From the NCBI RefSeq assembly GCF_964340395.1, contig NC_135561.1:11412961-11476960 (forward strand): a stretch of 64,000 nt of DNA, in the 5' to 3' direction. Below are positions 51,703 to 63,311 of the stretch, piece after piece. Position numbers and translations under genes: made by a program. The notes beneath the pieces are model-generated. The model saw nothing but the letters and a program-made list of their open reading frames with translations, had not been told where the DNA came from and searched no databases. Each line of letters opens with the position of its first letter. Positions within the stretch are counted from its first letter, which is position 1. The stretch comes from Glandiceps talaboti. Taxonomy: Eukaryota > Hemichordata > Enteropneusta > Spengelidae.

Positions 51703-52449
51703 GAAATATGAAATATAACAGAAAAGTAGCAAATTTATTATTTTATAAGACCAGAAATAATAGCAGTCAATATTGTATGAGATCTAAAATGGCAAAGAGT
51801 TATATACCGCACCCTCTCTAGGTGCATCAACGTTTTTTATGTAGTATTTTCACCCATGAGATGATAATCAGTATATCACATAGTACAGTAAAACAAAGTT
51901 AGAGACATTTCTAGTTCTTCCCTTAAAGGTCCTTAGTTGTTAATTAGAAAGTTTAATCACTGCAACACGTCATGCCGACCTTTTACTCGGCGACAGATCT
52001 CGTTTACTTGGCTTGTAATAAACGAAGTCTAGGATGAGGTCACATGTGATGACGTCATCAACAGGTGTAAGACGAGAACCACCATATGAGAGGATGTTGA
52101 ATCATTCTGATTGCTGACGTCATCGGGAGACCGAGACCCTTTAGAAATACTATACTCGACGCATGTGTGTAGTCAGATTTAGATTATAACATAATGATGA
52201 CAATGGCGTTCAAGGTGTATCTAAGTAACCAATAAGTGTGCTTGGTATTTTTGTTCTATTTTTACATGCACGCCATTTCACACTTAGACAAGATACTGAG
52301 ATGTTGGAAATAACTTTTATTACTTTGAACGGCCATTAACTAAAAGATAAATGAACATTAATTTCATTGACATGTGTTGGTCATTTTGTATGCCGCACTT
52401 GTAGTATCGTGGATATCCTGACATACAGTGTTTTCAGCGATGGTACCGG

Positions 52450-52545
52450 TATATCTGTTCATACATTTTGCGTCGCAAAAGGGTGGTCTGTCTGTGCCAG
52501 TATATCTGGTCATACATTTTGAGTCGTAAAAGGGTGTCTTGTCTA
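52450..52545 (+). repeat. 51-bp tandem duplication
   Basis: TATATCTGTTCATACATTTT at 52450 is repeated as TATATCTGGTCATACATTTT at 52501. Both are followed by G-GTCG-AAAAGGGTG, with few substitutions. Confidence 0.9.
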
Positions 52546-52699
52546 TATATCTTGTTCACCCTGCTACACAATGTAATTCAACTCTGTTTTATATGTTGCA
52601 GTAAAATAACGTTGCAACGTAAATTTAATTTCAACAGTATATTCGTGCGTTCAATTCCTAAACTGTAAACGCACATGAAGGGAAAATTGGACACATTAG

Positions 52700-52915
52700 C
52701 GAGTGGTAATTCGTTGCCATGGTATACCATCACAGACTTGTTGATAGTCAAAATAGTATTGAAAAATTGTTCACTTATTTCCAGTTTATAAATTGGTTGA
52801 TTTATCAAGGAGGAATTTGTAAATGCTAATTAGTTGCCATGGAATACCATCGCAGGCTTGTTGATTTTTAAAACAGTATTGTCAAATAATTCACCTAGTT
52901 CCTCTTAAATTTTGA
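52700..52915 (+). repeat. 120-bp diverged tandem duplication
   Basis: TAATTCGTTGCCATGGTATA at 52708 corresponds to TAATTAGTTGCCATGGAATA at 52828. The match continues through CCATC-CAG-CTTGTTGAT, A-CAGTATTG or A-TAGTATTG, and TTCACnTA. Confidence 0.85.
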
Positions 52916-52920
52916 TTTTT

Positions 52921-55264
52921 TTATTGACAAAAAATATGACGATTACAGCGGCCTGAACGTATGGGTGAGTTCAGGAACAAGTTTGATGACTGACGAAATC
53001 TGAAAAGGTCGTGATCGCGAAAACATAGATACGAGTTGTGTCCGTCAGTGCATGAAGGACAAATATTGGCGGCAGAGAGAGAAAGACGAGAAATGAAAAA
53101 ATAAACGAAGCGTGATGAAAGAATGCCCTCAATGGCATTCGCACGCAATGAGTCATACTAGATTTTTCGATAGAAAAACGACATGGGCTAGGAGAATCAT
53201 TACTTAAATCTCAGTCTGTTTATTTCTATGGATTATCAAATCTTGCTTCTTATTATTTCACTCAAAATATAAAGTGTTTTTTTTAAAGAGGACGTTTATA
53301 GAATATCTTCGCTATTGATAAATGAGAATTTGTTTAAATGATACCATTTCCAAACAAACCTTTATTACCTGAACACATTTCGAGTAGTTATCAGTGTCCT
53401 TGTCAGTAAAATGAAATAATATCAGTTTAATCAGTGTAATTTATACTTATATAAGTATAAATTTGTGTGAGTTTCTAAAGTAAAACCACGTTGTAAATGT
53501 GTGATATTCAAAGAGTTGGAGAGGTGAATCCCGACAAGTGGAGTCCTGCCCAGACAGTTTAGACAGCATTAGAAGGCAATCCCATCGGCGTGTTCACCAC
53601 TTCCGCTAATGTTTAAGACTTGCCGAGGTCATAAAGGTTAGCATATGTATCCAAATGAGTTGACAAATGAAATTGGCCTGTGACAAATTGCGTGACATTT
53701 AGGGATCTGTGTAAATTGATTGCTACTTTGATGCAATGATTACAAACATTTGAACTGACATTCATCATGTTAGGAAAGTTCACAAAGGGTTAATCACCTC
53801 ATGACCCGGACTAGATATTGTAAAAGCATCCATGTTTCGATGGCTTTAGTTTTGGCAATTTCGACTTAAAAGTAAACACCAGTAAACATGTCAGATTTAG
53901 GAGGCGTATCACTAATTATGATTATAACCAAGGGATACAAATTAAGCACATACGTTGGATATGAAGAGTTAAGTAAAAACGTAGACAAACCAATATCTTG
54001 CTATCCATTTATCATTTTGACAAACTCGTCAAATTTTTTTTTTTAACTTTTACCATTTTAGCACATCCCCCTGTGGCCACTTCACAGTTACAGTGATCCG
54101 ATGGCAGCAAAACATCGAGAAATACTGAAAATTGAATATTAAATGATTTCCGCAGTAATGGTTTAGTTCATTTACTGTCATACATTTACCTTCACGTTTC
54201 TTGCCCAGGTTTTGAGCATAGGAATAGAACACATAATTGATACACATGACTTCTTTTCATGAAACATTAATGCACAAGAAATAATTGTGTTTGGCACTTT
54301 GTAAAAATAATTGAATGAAATATAACTGACATTATTCTTGCTACAGATCCTAAGCTTAAGATCACTTGATTTATCATGCTATGGCTGAAAAATAATCAAT
54401 CAAAATTTGAAAAAGGAATTTCTTATAAGATAATTAATCAGTCTATCTATATTTCCATGTCAGTGAATACATTCATCAGTCAGTCATTAAGCCACAATTT
54501 AGTTCTTTTTGATTGGATTCAACTGTCTATTATGTCTGCCTGCCTGTCTGTCTATCTATCTAAAAATAACGGTTGCTCAGTTAATTATTCTTGTCCATCC
54601 GTCTAAAAATGAGAAACTCTGATCAGCATTTATTAAGACCTGTAATCACCCGGTGTCTGGCTGTCTGGCTATCTTTGCACAGTACAACTGTGGACTGATG
54701 AAACATAGAATTAACGGCTGCTGCCTACCTTAGACTATAGGAAGAAATTGAACAGCGACCAATTTGTCTTACAATCAGACGACATCTTCAGCACTCGGTA
54801 TAAAGCGCTCCATCCTCTGAGACTTTGATGTAACTATTCCACTTTCTCAAACAGACGTACAGTTTTGACACAATTGGAATTCTAACTTCAAGTGTGAAAT
54901 GACGTTGACATTACATCAACACATGTCCATAGTTACGTACATGTAAATGACGCCAACCGGATAAAATACGCTCTTACGGCGTATCTACGTGTAACGTTCT
55001 ACCACCATTACTGTAATAGATGGCTCAGTGTTTACACCAATGGAATCTCCTTTTTGTGTGAGTGAGCCAACAGGTTAAGTGGTAATGCCAATATTTGCCA
55101 AATCGATTACAATAAATACTAGAAACTAGTTCTAAATGGAGAGCTTAAAAAAGAACAGTATCCACAATGCAAATATTTTTCAGTTAACATTACATTAATA
55201 AAGCAAAGAGTTCGTCGGTTTGCCATCCCATTAGTTCGAATAACTCATTCTTTTATTTCATAAA
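52921..55264. other. Unassigned spacer
   Basis: The frames at 52921-53156 (minus) include a hydrophobic one (residues FSFLVFLSLPPIFVL) but nothing identifies it. Short GTCT and GGCT runs occur near 54534-54672. No gene is called. Confidence 0.45.
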
Positions 55265-55870
55265 TATGCTCATGTTTACATTTTCTCGGGCGAAATGTTG
55301 CAATAAGTTCCAATAAACAGTAAGATATTTCATATTTTATTTATCATAATGTGCTTTTTTCGACAAAATTGATGTTTCATTCGTTTTCTTAAATCAAGAA
55401 TTATTGAGAAAATAATTCCCCCTGTTCAATATAATAAATGCGTGATTTGTTTCTTTTTTAAGACTTACAATAGATTCTCATTTTAACTAAGCGCTCATAA
55501 TTCATCTATTATCCTGTGATTGACAAAATTGATGTTTCGTGGTTTTTTCCATATCAAAGGGCTCCTGGAAAATTACTCTTCCTGATTTATATAATACACT
55601 GGCTTATGTTTACACTTCCCCTTAAGTTATGTATATTTCGTTGTAGAATTCACTTCACAACAACCTGTTATGATAGTGATGGGTACATTGAAACCAGCTG
55701 TGCTTTTATATCATGGATTACTGTATAATAAGTATATTTGCTTTATATACTTATGTTTACATTTTATCATGAAAATATTACTATAATTTCTAATATACAG
55801 CAAGCTCCTTCATAATTCATTTTATTACAATGCAATTTTTTGACGAAGTTTGTATTTATCAGGATTAATT
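55265..55870 (+). repeat. Diverged AT-rich repeated segment
   Basis: TCATGTTTACATTTTCTC (55270), TTATGTTTACACTTCCCC (about 55603) and TTATGTTTACATTTTATC (55751) recur. GACAAAATTGATGTTTC recurs at 55363 and 55523 with a weaker match at 55843. Spacing is irregular, so this is an old, rearranged local repeat. Confidence 0.5.
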
Positions 55871-56237
55871 TATTTACGTATTTATGCAATGTTTTGCTGC
55901 ATATGGACGTCAATTTTCATTTCTCATGTCAAGAATAATACATCGGAAATAATTAATATTCATTGTTAAAGATTGCCCACAAGGTATGCTATAAATATCT
56001 TTTTTATTTAGAATGTGCTTGACATCCATACAATATTGATGGAAAACAACATAGAAATGCCTGTATTACTTGCCACCTCGTCAAAATGCCTGTATTCTGA
56101 TGTATTATATTCCACAAGACAAAATACCCTCACTTTATTTACAAATGTCAACATGACCAATTTAGTTCAACTTAGAAGTTTGAGATTTATCTACTACAAC
56201 ATCCGTTTACATCATATTTTGTTCACTGCCGTGCGAC

Positions 56238-56421
56238 TGTTTGTTTGTTTGTTTGTTAGATATTAAATGAAGCCCAATCGATATATATCTTTCATTGTTC
56301 TACGTTTATTACATAAAATTCGATGTTTTCACATTTAAGCGGGAAGATGTAGGCATGTCATTCACCTTAAATTACTGCCTTTACTTGCTTCATTGTTTGT
56401 TTGTTTGTTTGTTTGTTTGTG
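56238..56421 (+). repeat. Two short (GTTT)n runs
   Basis: (GTTT)5 lies at 56238-56258 and (GTTT)7 at 56393-56421. Unremarkable sequence lies between. Confidence 0.95.
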
Positions 56422-56489
56422 TTTTGTACCAAATAAGCAAATTATGTTCAAACCAGAATTGTATTTAACAAGTAATAAATAAACAATGT

Positions 56490-56800
56490 TTCTGAGATGC
56501 CCTCTGCCGTTTTAGAACATCTTGTCATACCCTTCGTACTGAAGCAGATAAACGTCTACATGTACAGGGAAGAGACCGAGTTTGCCTTTATTGTAATAAC
56601 AACAATGTAGAAGATAAACATCATTTCTGTTTAATATGTCCATTTTATCATTTTCTTTAATCTAAACCCTCTAAATGTAAACTAATTTCTCTCAGTTATG
56701 TAATACTTAAAGGCCCGGCCCGGTGTACTAAGGTATTGAAATATTAATAAGATTATATAATAATAGATATGGCATGCATAGCACCTCAAATTTGGAATGC
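56490..56800 (+). pseudogene. Degenerate LINE (non-LTR retrotransposon) ORF2 C-terminus
   Basis: In one plus frame, 56502-56660 reads ALCRFRTSCHTLRTEADKR, a short linker, then RVCLYCNNNNVEDKHHF and CLICPFYHFL before a stop. The arrangement C-x2-C, an acidic VEDK, then H-x4-C-P-x-Y is the Cys/His motif found downstream of the reverse transcriptase in many animal LINEs, where the usual form is a basic R-x-C-x2-C followed by EDE-x-HF and CP-x-Y. An in-frame stop at 56496-56498 and stops at 56658-56660 and beyond show decay. No reverse transcriptase or endonuclease segment is visible upstream, as expected of a 5'-truncated insertion. The downstream part to about 56800 is less certain. Confidence 0.65.
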
Positions 56801-57082
56801 TCTCCTAATATAATGATACCCAAATGATTCAAATCATCAGAAATTTAATATTTATATTTGAAAATAGACCTATACAATTGAACACATTTGACATACTTGA
56901 TTGCAATTCGTACAGGTGTGACCAAATCGGATATGTTGATACAAGCACTGCTATAATCTGTTTTATTGTCATTTTGAAATTCATATTAAGTTGACTTGAT
57001 GCAATCTGTTTCTCTTTAACCCACTTTTCAACTAAAAGAATATTTAACAGATAGCTTATAAAAATTAATAAATATGTTAACA
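56801..57082. other. Unassigned spacer
   Basis: I see nothing that can be supported. Confidence 0.5.
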
Positions 57083-57291
57083 CATACATAGACACATAGA
57101 TAGATACATACATAGATACATACATACATACATACATACATACATACATACATACATACATACATACATACATACATACATGTACATACACACACGCGCA
57201 CGCACGTACGTACACACGCAAATACATAGATACATAGATAGATAGATACATTGATACAGGCAGGCAGGTAGGCAGGCAGGCAGGCAGGCAC
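57083..57291 (+). repeat. Compound (CATA)n-(GATA)n-(GGCA)n microsatellite
   Basis: (CATA)n is mixed with (GATA) to 57183, followed by a CA/CG step (57184-57219), CATA/GATA units, and (GGCA)n at about 57258-57291. Confidence 0.97.
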
Positions 57292-58460
57292 CCAAATCCC
57301 AAATATCTCTATATGATTATGTATGTATGTGAGTACTCGTACTCGCATGGTCTGATTTCCGTTGTTACAAACTGACTCTGGCCGTACTTTGCCTAATTCC
57401 CGTCTGAATTACTTCACCATTTCCTCTTCCGTTCATTTTGGAATGCCTTCATCATTTTTCCTCAAAGGTCACGTTGGGTTATCAGATCATCGGCCTTCAC
57501 AGCCACCACCTGCAAATCTTATCTACCTGTAGTCTACCAATCAATCAATCGCTAGCAATAAATCTACGACAACTATCCTTTCAATAAAAGATCGAAATTA
57601 CAAGAAACGGAAATTTGCTCCATTAAAATGACTCTGGAAATTCATGTTGTCAATGGAAGGAACGCTCACTTACTGTTTATTTTTAGACGGTCGAGATTGC
57701 CTTAAAATGTGTTTATGCTCTGCCATGCATTTATTTCTTTTAATTTCTATTTATGTACTATCGCAATAATCACGCTACAACTTCTGAATATAAAATAATG
57801 TTCTTAGCTTTAGTAGTTCTTTTATTCATCGACGTTCGTCATCATTTCTGTCACGTGACTAAAACGTAAAAGCAATTTGAAAATTAAGTTCATAAATTTC
57901 AATTAATTTTTGCACCAAGAACCAATAGTAACTCACCAAAGCTTTTATAATCTTCGCCAGGTATTCAGCACGCATTGATACATCAGGGCCGGGTTTTCTG
58001 AAGTCCCGACGCATGCGTGACATTGCACATGGAAGTTTTGGTGTGTTACTCGTATGTCTCGGTGCAAAATGAAGTTATGTTCATGGAATTAGACTAGGTG
58101 TCTGTACAGGTGGGCTGTTAGCATAGTTAGAAGAGTGTCCTTAGTGGTGGTACATGTTGACCACCTGATATTCACTTTTAGTTGTCCGGTTGGTGGTACT
58201 TACATTATTTCATCTCTCAAAACACGTTCAGTCATGTCTAGCAACTTCTGCGTCTCTCTCCTTTATATGTCAAATTCACATACCGCGTAAAAATTTCGTT
58301 CTGGTGACATCAATATTTTGGCTACCAATAAAATCGAAAAGTACACCTCGACCTTCAATTTCAGTGTGCATATTGATTGTTTTTCTCTCTGTGTTTGTGC
58401 TGTTATTTTCTGTCCTTTTTTGTTGACTTTCAAACTTTCCCAGCTTTGTACAATGATCAT

Positions 58461-58461
<1 letters not shown>
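57292..58461. other. Unassigned spacer
   Basis: No gene is recognised. The plus frame at 58190-58426 lacks recognisable motifs. Confidence 0.5.
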
Positions 58462-58531
<70 letters not shown>

Positions 58532-58552
58532 GTAGGTAGGTAGGTAAGTAGC

Positions 58553-58600
<48 letters not shown>

Positions 58601-58632
58601 GATAGATAGATAGACAATAAATAAATAAATAT
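58462..58632 (+). repeat. (GATA)n-(GGTA)n-(GATA)n-(AATA)n microsatellite
   Basis: (GATA)n is interrupted by (GGTA)n at about 58529-58550 and ends in a short (AATA)n run. Confidence 0.99.
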
Positions 58633-58763
58633 AAACAATAGATAAATAATAACAATGATTATAATAACCACGTCTATCATATTGACCTCAGTCGAAAATG
58701 AGCCTCAGACAAAGAAAAGTGTTTAGATACATACTGTGTCACTTTAATTAAAAACAAAAATTA

Positions 58764-59117
58764 AAAGTGCCACAAGCTGACTTTAAAAGCTTCTACTGAA
58801 GTGAAAATACTAAACAAAAACCCTCCATTCAACTATTCTAGTATAATGTTAATATAGGTGCCTAACTTTTATGACATTACAATTTGTATTCTGCCATTGT
58901 TACAACTGTTGCTTACATAGTAGGGAGTTCCTGTACACGTATAATAAATTACGTCATTAGATCGTTTGTAAGTTATATCCTAGATACCAGGTTTGCATTC
59001 AGTTAATTGCAAAGTGATGGCTATGTATACATCAGTAAGTAGCATTGCCTGAGTACCTTTTAATATGCAGATAAAATTACACCCCAAAAAACACATAAAC
59101 TCAGCTTGGGGCCTTTT
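58764..59117 (+). mobile_element. R4 TIR element, uninterrupted copy (about 354 bp)
   Basis: The left end AAAGTGCCACAAGCTGA and the right end TCAGCTTGGGGCCTTTT form inverted repeats. Internal landmarks match the other R4 copies: CAACTATTCTAGTATAA, TATGACATTACA, GGGAGTTCCTGTACA, AATAAATTACGTCAT, GTTATATCCTA, CAAAGTGATGG and GAGTACCTTTTAATATGCAG. It carries TTACGTCA at 58949-58956. At the place where the 62185 copy holds M1, this copy reads TTCAGTTAATTGCAAAGTGA, that is, without M1. There is no coding capacity. Confidence 0.8.
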
Positions 59118-59163
59118 AATGTTTTGCCAAATATATATATAACTACAGTAATTATTCATTGCG

Positions 59164-59176
59164 CCCCCCCCCCCCC
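59164..59176 (+). repeat. C13 homopolymer
   Basis: Thirteen consecutive C residues. The length may be affected by sequencing error. Confidence 0.9.
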
Positions 59177-62100
59177 TGCCTCCATACTGTGCAACACAAC
59201 CACTTAAGTACAACAGTGAGGGATTAAGCTAATCCCAATGTCCTCAATGCTAATCCAGTGCTTTGCCAAGCTTATTGAATAGACCCAATCTCGTTACCAT
59301 GGCAACCAATTTGGGATTTCTTGTAAACATTATGATATTTTGGTGTCATAATTGGCTAGAATGCTTTTAATCGCCCGTAATCCACTTTGTAAAGAATTAT
59401 GAAAAAAGACACACGACAACGTCGTCTCTCTAAAAATTCATTCCGTTAAAAGCCTGTTTACATCCCTCGGCAAGAACTTTTACATTTAACGGTCGCCAAC
59501 CCCCGATTAGCCACAAAAAAAATGCATCAACCTCGGTTATTCGTACTTGAGTTGTATAAAAAACAGACGTAGCAGCCGTCATGATATTATGCTATGACAT
59601 ACCATCAGTAGATTCGTTGCTTTTTACATCGTAAAAACTCTTTCAAACATACTTGCAAACAGGCTGTTTGTTCTCAGCCTGAAGCATGTAAGCCAAGTCA
59701 CGTTACCAATCCCTATTTTCCAAGCTGGCCGTAAATGAGACAGATTGTGCACTACTTTATGGTTACATCCGCTTCATATTCAAATATACTGGTTATTTAA
59801 GCTATTAAAACAGTCATATTGACTCGCGTCTTTTAACTGGTAGAGCTCTATCAATGTATACGGATGTCATATAAAAATGACAATATTACATTAGTGTCCA
59901 AACATCCTGGAAACGCTGTACCAGTCTCGGTTTTCGAGCCTCCTTGTGCCTAGTACTCACTACGGGGTTTCAATGCCGATTTGTAACTACCATAGATGGC
60001 GATACAGGGAGGGACAGTTTAATTAAAAATGGTCCTTTTTATTACAGCCATCAGGTTAATGAGATTTCACGAGAAAATAAACTTTTAAACAGAGTTTTTC
60101 GTTAGGAAATGTGAGTTCTCCTCCAGGAGTATACGTTTATCATGATTACCTTTCCTGTGAGACAGTCTTCCAAAACCTATAACACAATCAACGTAACAAC
60201 ATATTTATGACCCCGTCAGAAAAGACAAGACATATGCATATTAGGCTCTGGTATCAGAAAGGATCTCATAAGATGTTGCATACAACACATTGGGTTGGCG
60301 GTCTGCGTGAAGCTTTTTCCCCCCATCATGGTACGATTACCAATGTAGCTACTCCCCACTCCCCCTTTCCCCAAGGGCAACTTGCTCCTAAATGTTTTAA
60401 TGTATATGATGTACGTGCATTTTGTACACTAGCTTATTTGGTTGGTAAGTACTTGCCATCAAACAAGGATATGTTCCTCAAGAGAGGTGCTGTACCATCA
60501 TCTGCAATCTCCCCTGACTGACCTCTATTAAGGGTCATTACTGGGAAATTGTCGACTAATTCGTCAGCGGTATTATTACAATACACCGCACTCAATAATT
60601 TGATCCATATGAAACCCACAGGATTTCTCGAGGCATGTTAATTGTTGTCGATTCTGGTAAAAGATAAGAGGAAACCCTCTAGTTTGACGTCAGACAAGAA
60701 TATATTCACTCTCGATTTCAGAAATTAATACGAGTAAATAAAAAAGTAACACTACTAATAAATGTCACAAAATAAAAATATCGATGTTAAGATTTTTTTC
60801 AGAAATTACTTTGACATTATCAAATATGAATAACTAGGGTCTGTTCAACTTTACAAGCATATAATATTAATATCATCAAAATATGCTACCGGCTTTATGA
60901 ATTTTAGAAACCATATTTGATAGTATTGATAAAATAATTACCGGAAGCGCTTCTCACATATGTTTCAATTCTTTGTCTGACGTTATTAAATATATAAAAC
61001 ATACCGTAAACCTAAATTTGCATGTCTAGAAAGTTTTCTCACTTTTTACGGCCTCAAACTATTTCCCAATGGACTATTTTTTGGGAGAACTACTACGCCT
61101 GGATGTATTTTTATTTCAATCAGTTATTACATAATTTCACGTTTTTGTTGATTTCCAGGACAATATGTGAAAATTAGACTTCAGTGAAAATTTCCTTGTT
61201 ACAAAAGCATCTTCACAGATGATTAGTCGCCTCACTGCGCATGTGCATGTATGAGTGCAACACAACCAATGTTTTTGTTTTCTATATCTGAAATAAAAAA
61301 CCAACAAACTAACGTAGTTTTAGTATATGTAGTCACTTTACTTCGGTAACAAGTCCAAATAACAACAAAACAACACAAAAATACATAAATACATACCATA
61401 CAAAGACAACAAACCATACACAAATAACTCTTTAAAAACTTGACAAAATAAAAGTAAGTAGAGGGGGTCATGCCAATTGTGTAAAGACGCTGGGAAAGGG
61501 CCTGTTACCAGAAATCCAATGAAAAGAAGAACGAGAGGGGGAAAAGGAGAGGCAAAGAGACCGCCTGACCCATAGTTGCCATTAAAAAGTAATGAGAAAC
61601 ATGAGAAACAAACATTGGATGCTTACAGTAAAACGCCATGAATGACATCTCTGTTGAAATTTAAAATCTATGATAATTTGTAAGAAGTCTGGTTATCAAT
61701 CAGATACCAGTGTTACCAGTAGAGTTTTTACTATTTTATACAACCTGAAATGTAATTGTGTGCTGGCTTCAAGCTATGAAAGTGTACCTGCCAGTAAACC
61801 TATAATATTCATGGCACGGAAATGTGAAAAGTGGACGCATGCGTATTACAATTACACTACCCTTTAACATATCGTGATATGACTGCACCTCTCAACCCTA
61901 CAAACCTGTCAATTTTTAAATCTGTTCGTAAAATTTGCCTTTTTAAAATAGCTTTTTATTAACTTTTTTAAGTAGTTCCTATTATTTTAAGTGTTTTATA
62001 GCTTTCTACTAATTTTCGGCCATTTTGTTTTAGTATGGTGCACTTTTTTCATAAAAGTCTTTGATAACGTGTTCAACTGTTGATACACATTTATTTATTT

Positions 62101-62184
62101 CTTTGACTAGTATACCTAACAACGAACAATACATTATTGAAAATCTCTAACCCAAATTACTCCAGTCTACCAAAGTGTTCGCTC
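59177..62184. other. Unassigned spacer
   Basis: The only frame of note is the plus frame at 60207-60521 (104 codons), which is less AT-driven than its surroundings and is discussed in the findings. A purine-rich patch lies at about 61515-61565. No gene is called. Confidence 0.45.
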
Positions 62185-62787
62185 AAAGGGGCACAAGCTG
62201 AATTTATAACCTTTTTGCTTACGTGTAGATACTTTAAACTAACGTCGATTCACTTTTGTCGTATGTCAATGCCGACGCATACATTCTATGACATTACATT
62301 GTGTGTTCTGGCATTCTTAGAACTGTTGACATTGCAATAGGAGGGAGTTCCTGTACATATTTTAATACGTGTAATAAATTACGTCATCGCATCTTTTGTA
62401 GGTTATATCCTATAATTCCAGTTTCGAGTTCAATAGGGAACTTGCAAACCCGCCATGTTGAATGTTGCATCATGGGGAATGTGATAATAAATACTAATCA
62501 ATTAGTATTGTAAACAATGTTGATACATTGTTTGTAACCACAAATAATCAATTCATAGTTACCCTGACCATTGTGGGAGGTTTATTTTATCGGTAGCTGA
62601 AGATTAGGTATTATGATAACCACAGATAATCCCACAGTCCTTTGCGTCTGAGCATGCTCAGTCTGGATTGCAAGTTCCCTATTGCAAGTGATGGTTAAGT
62701 ATACATTAAGTACAAAACTGTGAGTACCTTTAAATATGCAGAAAAAATGACATCCCCAAAACATATCAACTCAGCTTGTGCCCCTTT
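62185..62787 (+). mobile_element. R4 TIR element interrupted by M1
   Basis: The ends AAAGGGGCACAAGCTGA and TCAGCTTGTGCCCCTTT are perfect 17-base inverted repeats. Without the inserted M1 (62435-62680) the element is about 355 bases, the same as the 58764 copy. It shares TATGACATTACA, GGGAGTTCCTGTACAT, AATAAATTACGTCATCG, GGTTATATCCTA, GCAAGTGATGG and GAGTACCTTTAAATATGCAG with it. TTACGTCA lies at 62379-62386. There is no coding frame. Target-site duplication of R4 itself is unclear. Confidence 0.85.
62435..62680 (-). mobile_element. M1 MITE-like element, copy 2 (246 bp), nested in R4
   Basis: Perfect TIRs AGGGAACTTGCAA and TTGCAAGTTCCCT are flanked by AT on both sides (62433-62434 and 62681-62682). 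It is the reverse complement of the 21269-21507 copy, sharing CTGAGCATGCTCAG (62648-62661), the central inverted pair around 62509-62538, and the CTCCCACAATGGTCAGGGTA block. The host R4 sequence resumes directly after it. TIR termini beginning AGGG with a 2-base AT duplication could fit the ISL2EU superfamily; a TA reading would instead suggest Tc1/mariner-like targeting. This assignment is only a suggestion. Confidence 0.85.
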
Positions 62788-63025
62788 AAAAGCCTTTAGT
62801 CACTTTCAATAAGTATCCAGTGAGCATGCGCTAGTGAAATGAAGGCATTTATTTAATAGCTAGTATGCTATAAAAGTTCCAAACACTCTCCTCTCTATTT
62901 AAGAGTTGACGATTTAGCCTACAAGAATTAATCAATAATGATTATATCTGGAACGACCTTGTCTTTCATGCCCAGCGTTAAACTGACACTTAAGTTGTTG
63001 CCTGTTATGGATATTTAATATGAGT

Positions 63026-63311
63026 GCCGCAATAACTGGGTAGGCCTCGATAGTTACAGCCAAAATACGAAACAACTAGGTAGGAATTGAATACCTCCAT
63101 AATTACAGCCAAAATACGCAACAACTGGGTAGGAATTGAATACCTCCATAATTACAGCCAAAATACGCAACAACTGGGTAGGAATTGAATACCTCCATAA
63201 TTACAGCCAAAATACGCAATAACTGTGTAGGAATTGAATACTTCCATAATTACAGCCAAAATACGCAATAAATGGGTAGGCATTGAATACCTCCATAATT
63301 AGAGCCAAAAT
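63026..63311 (+). repeat. Minisatellite, 49-bp unit, about 5.8 copies
   Basis: Units begin AATTACAGCCAAAATACGCA at 63101, 63150, 63199, 63248 and 63297, exactly 49 bases apart, with a diverged unit at 63052 and a partial one before it. The units at 63101 and 63150 are almost identical, and substitutions increase outward. Confidence 0.97.
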
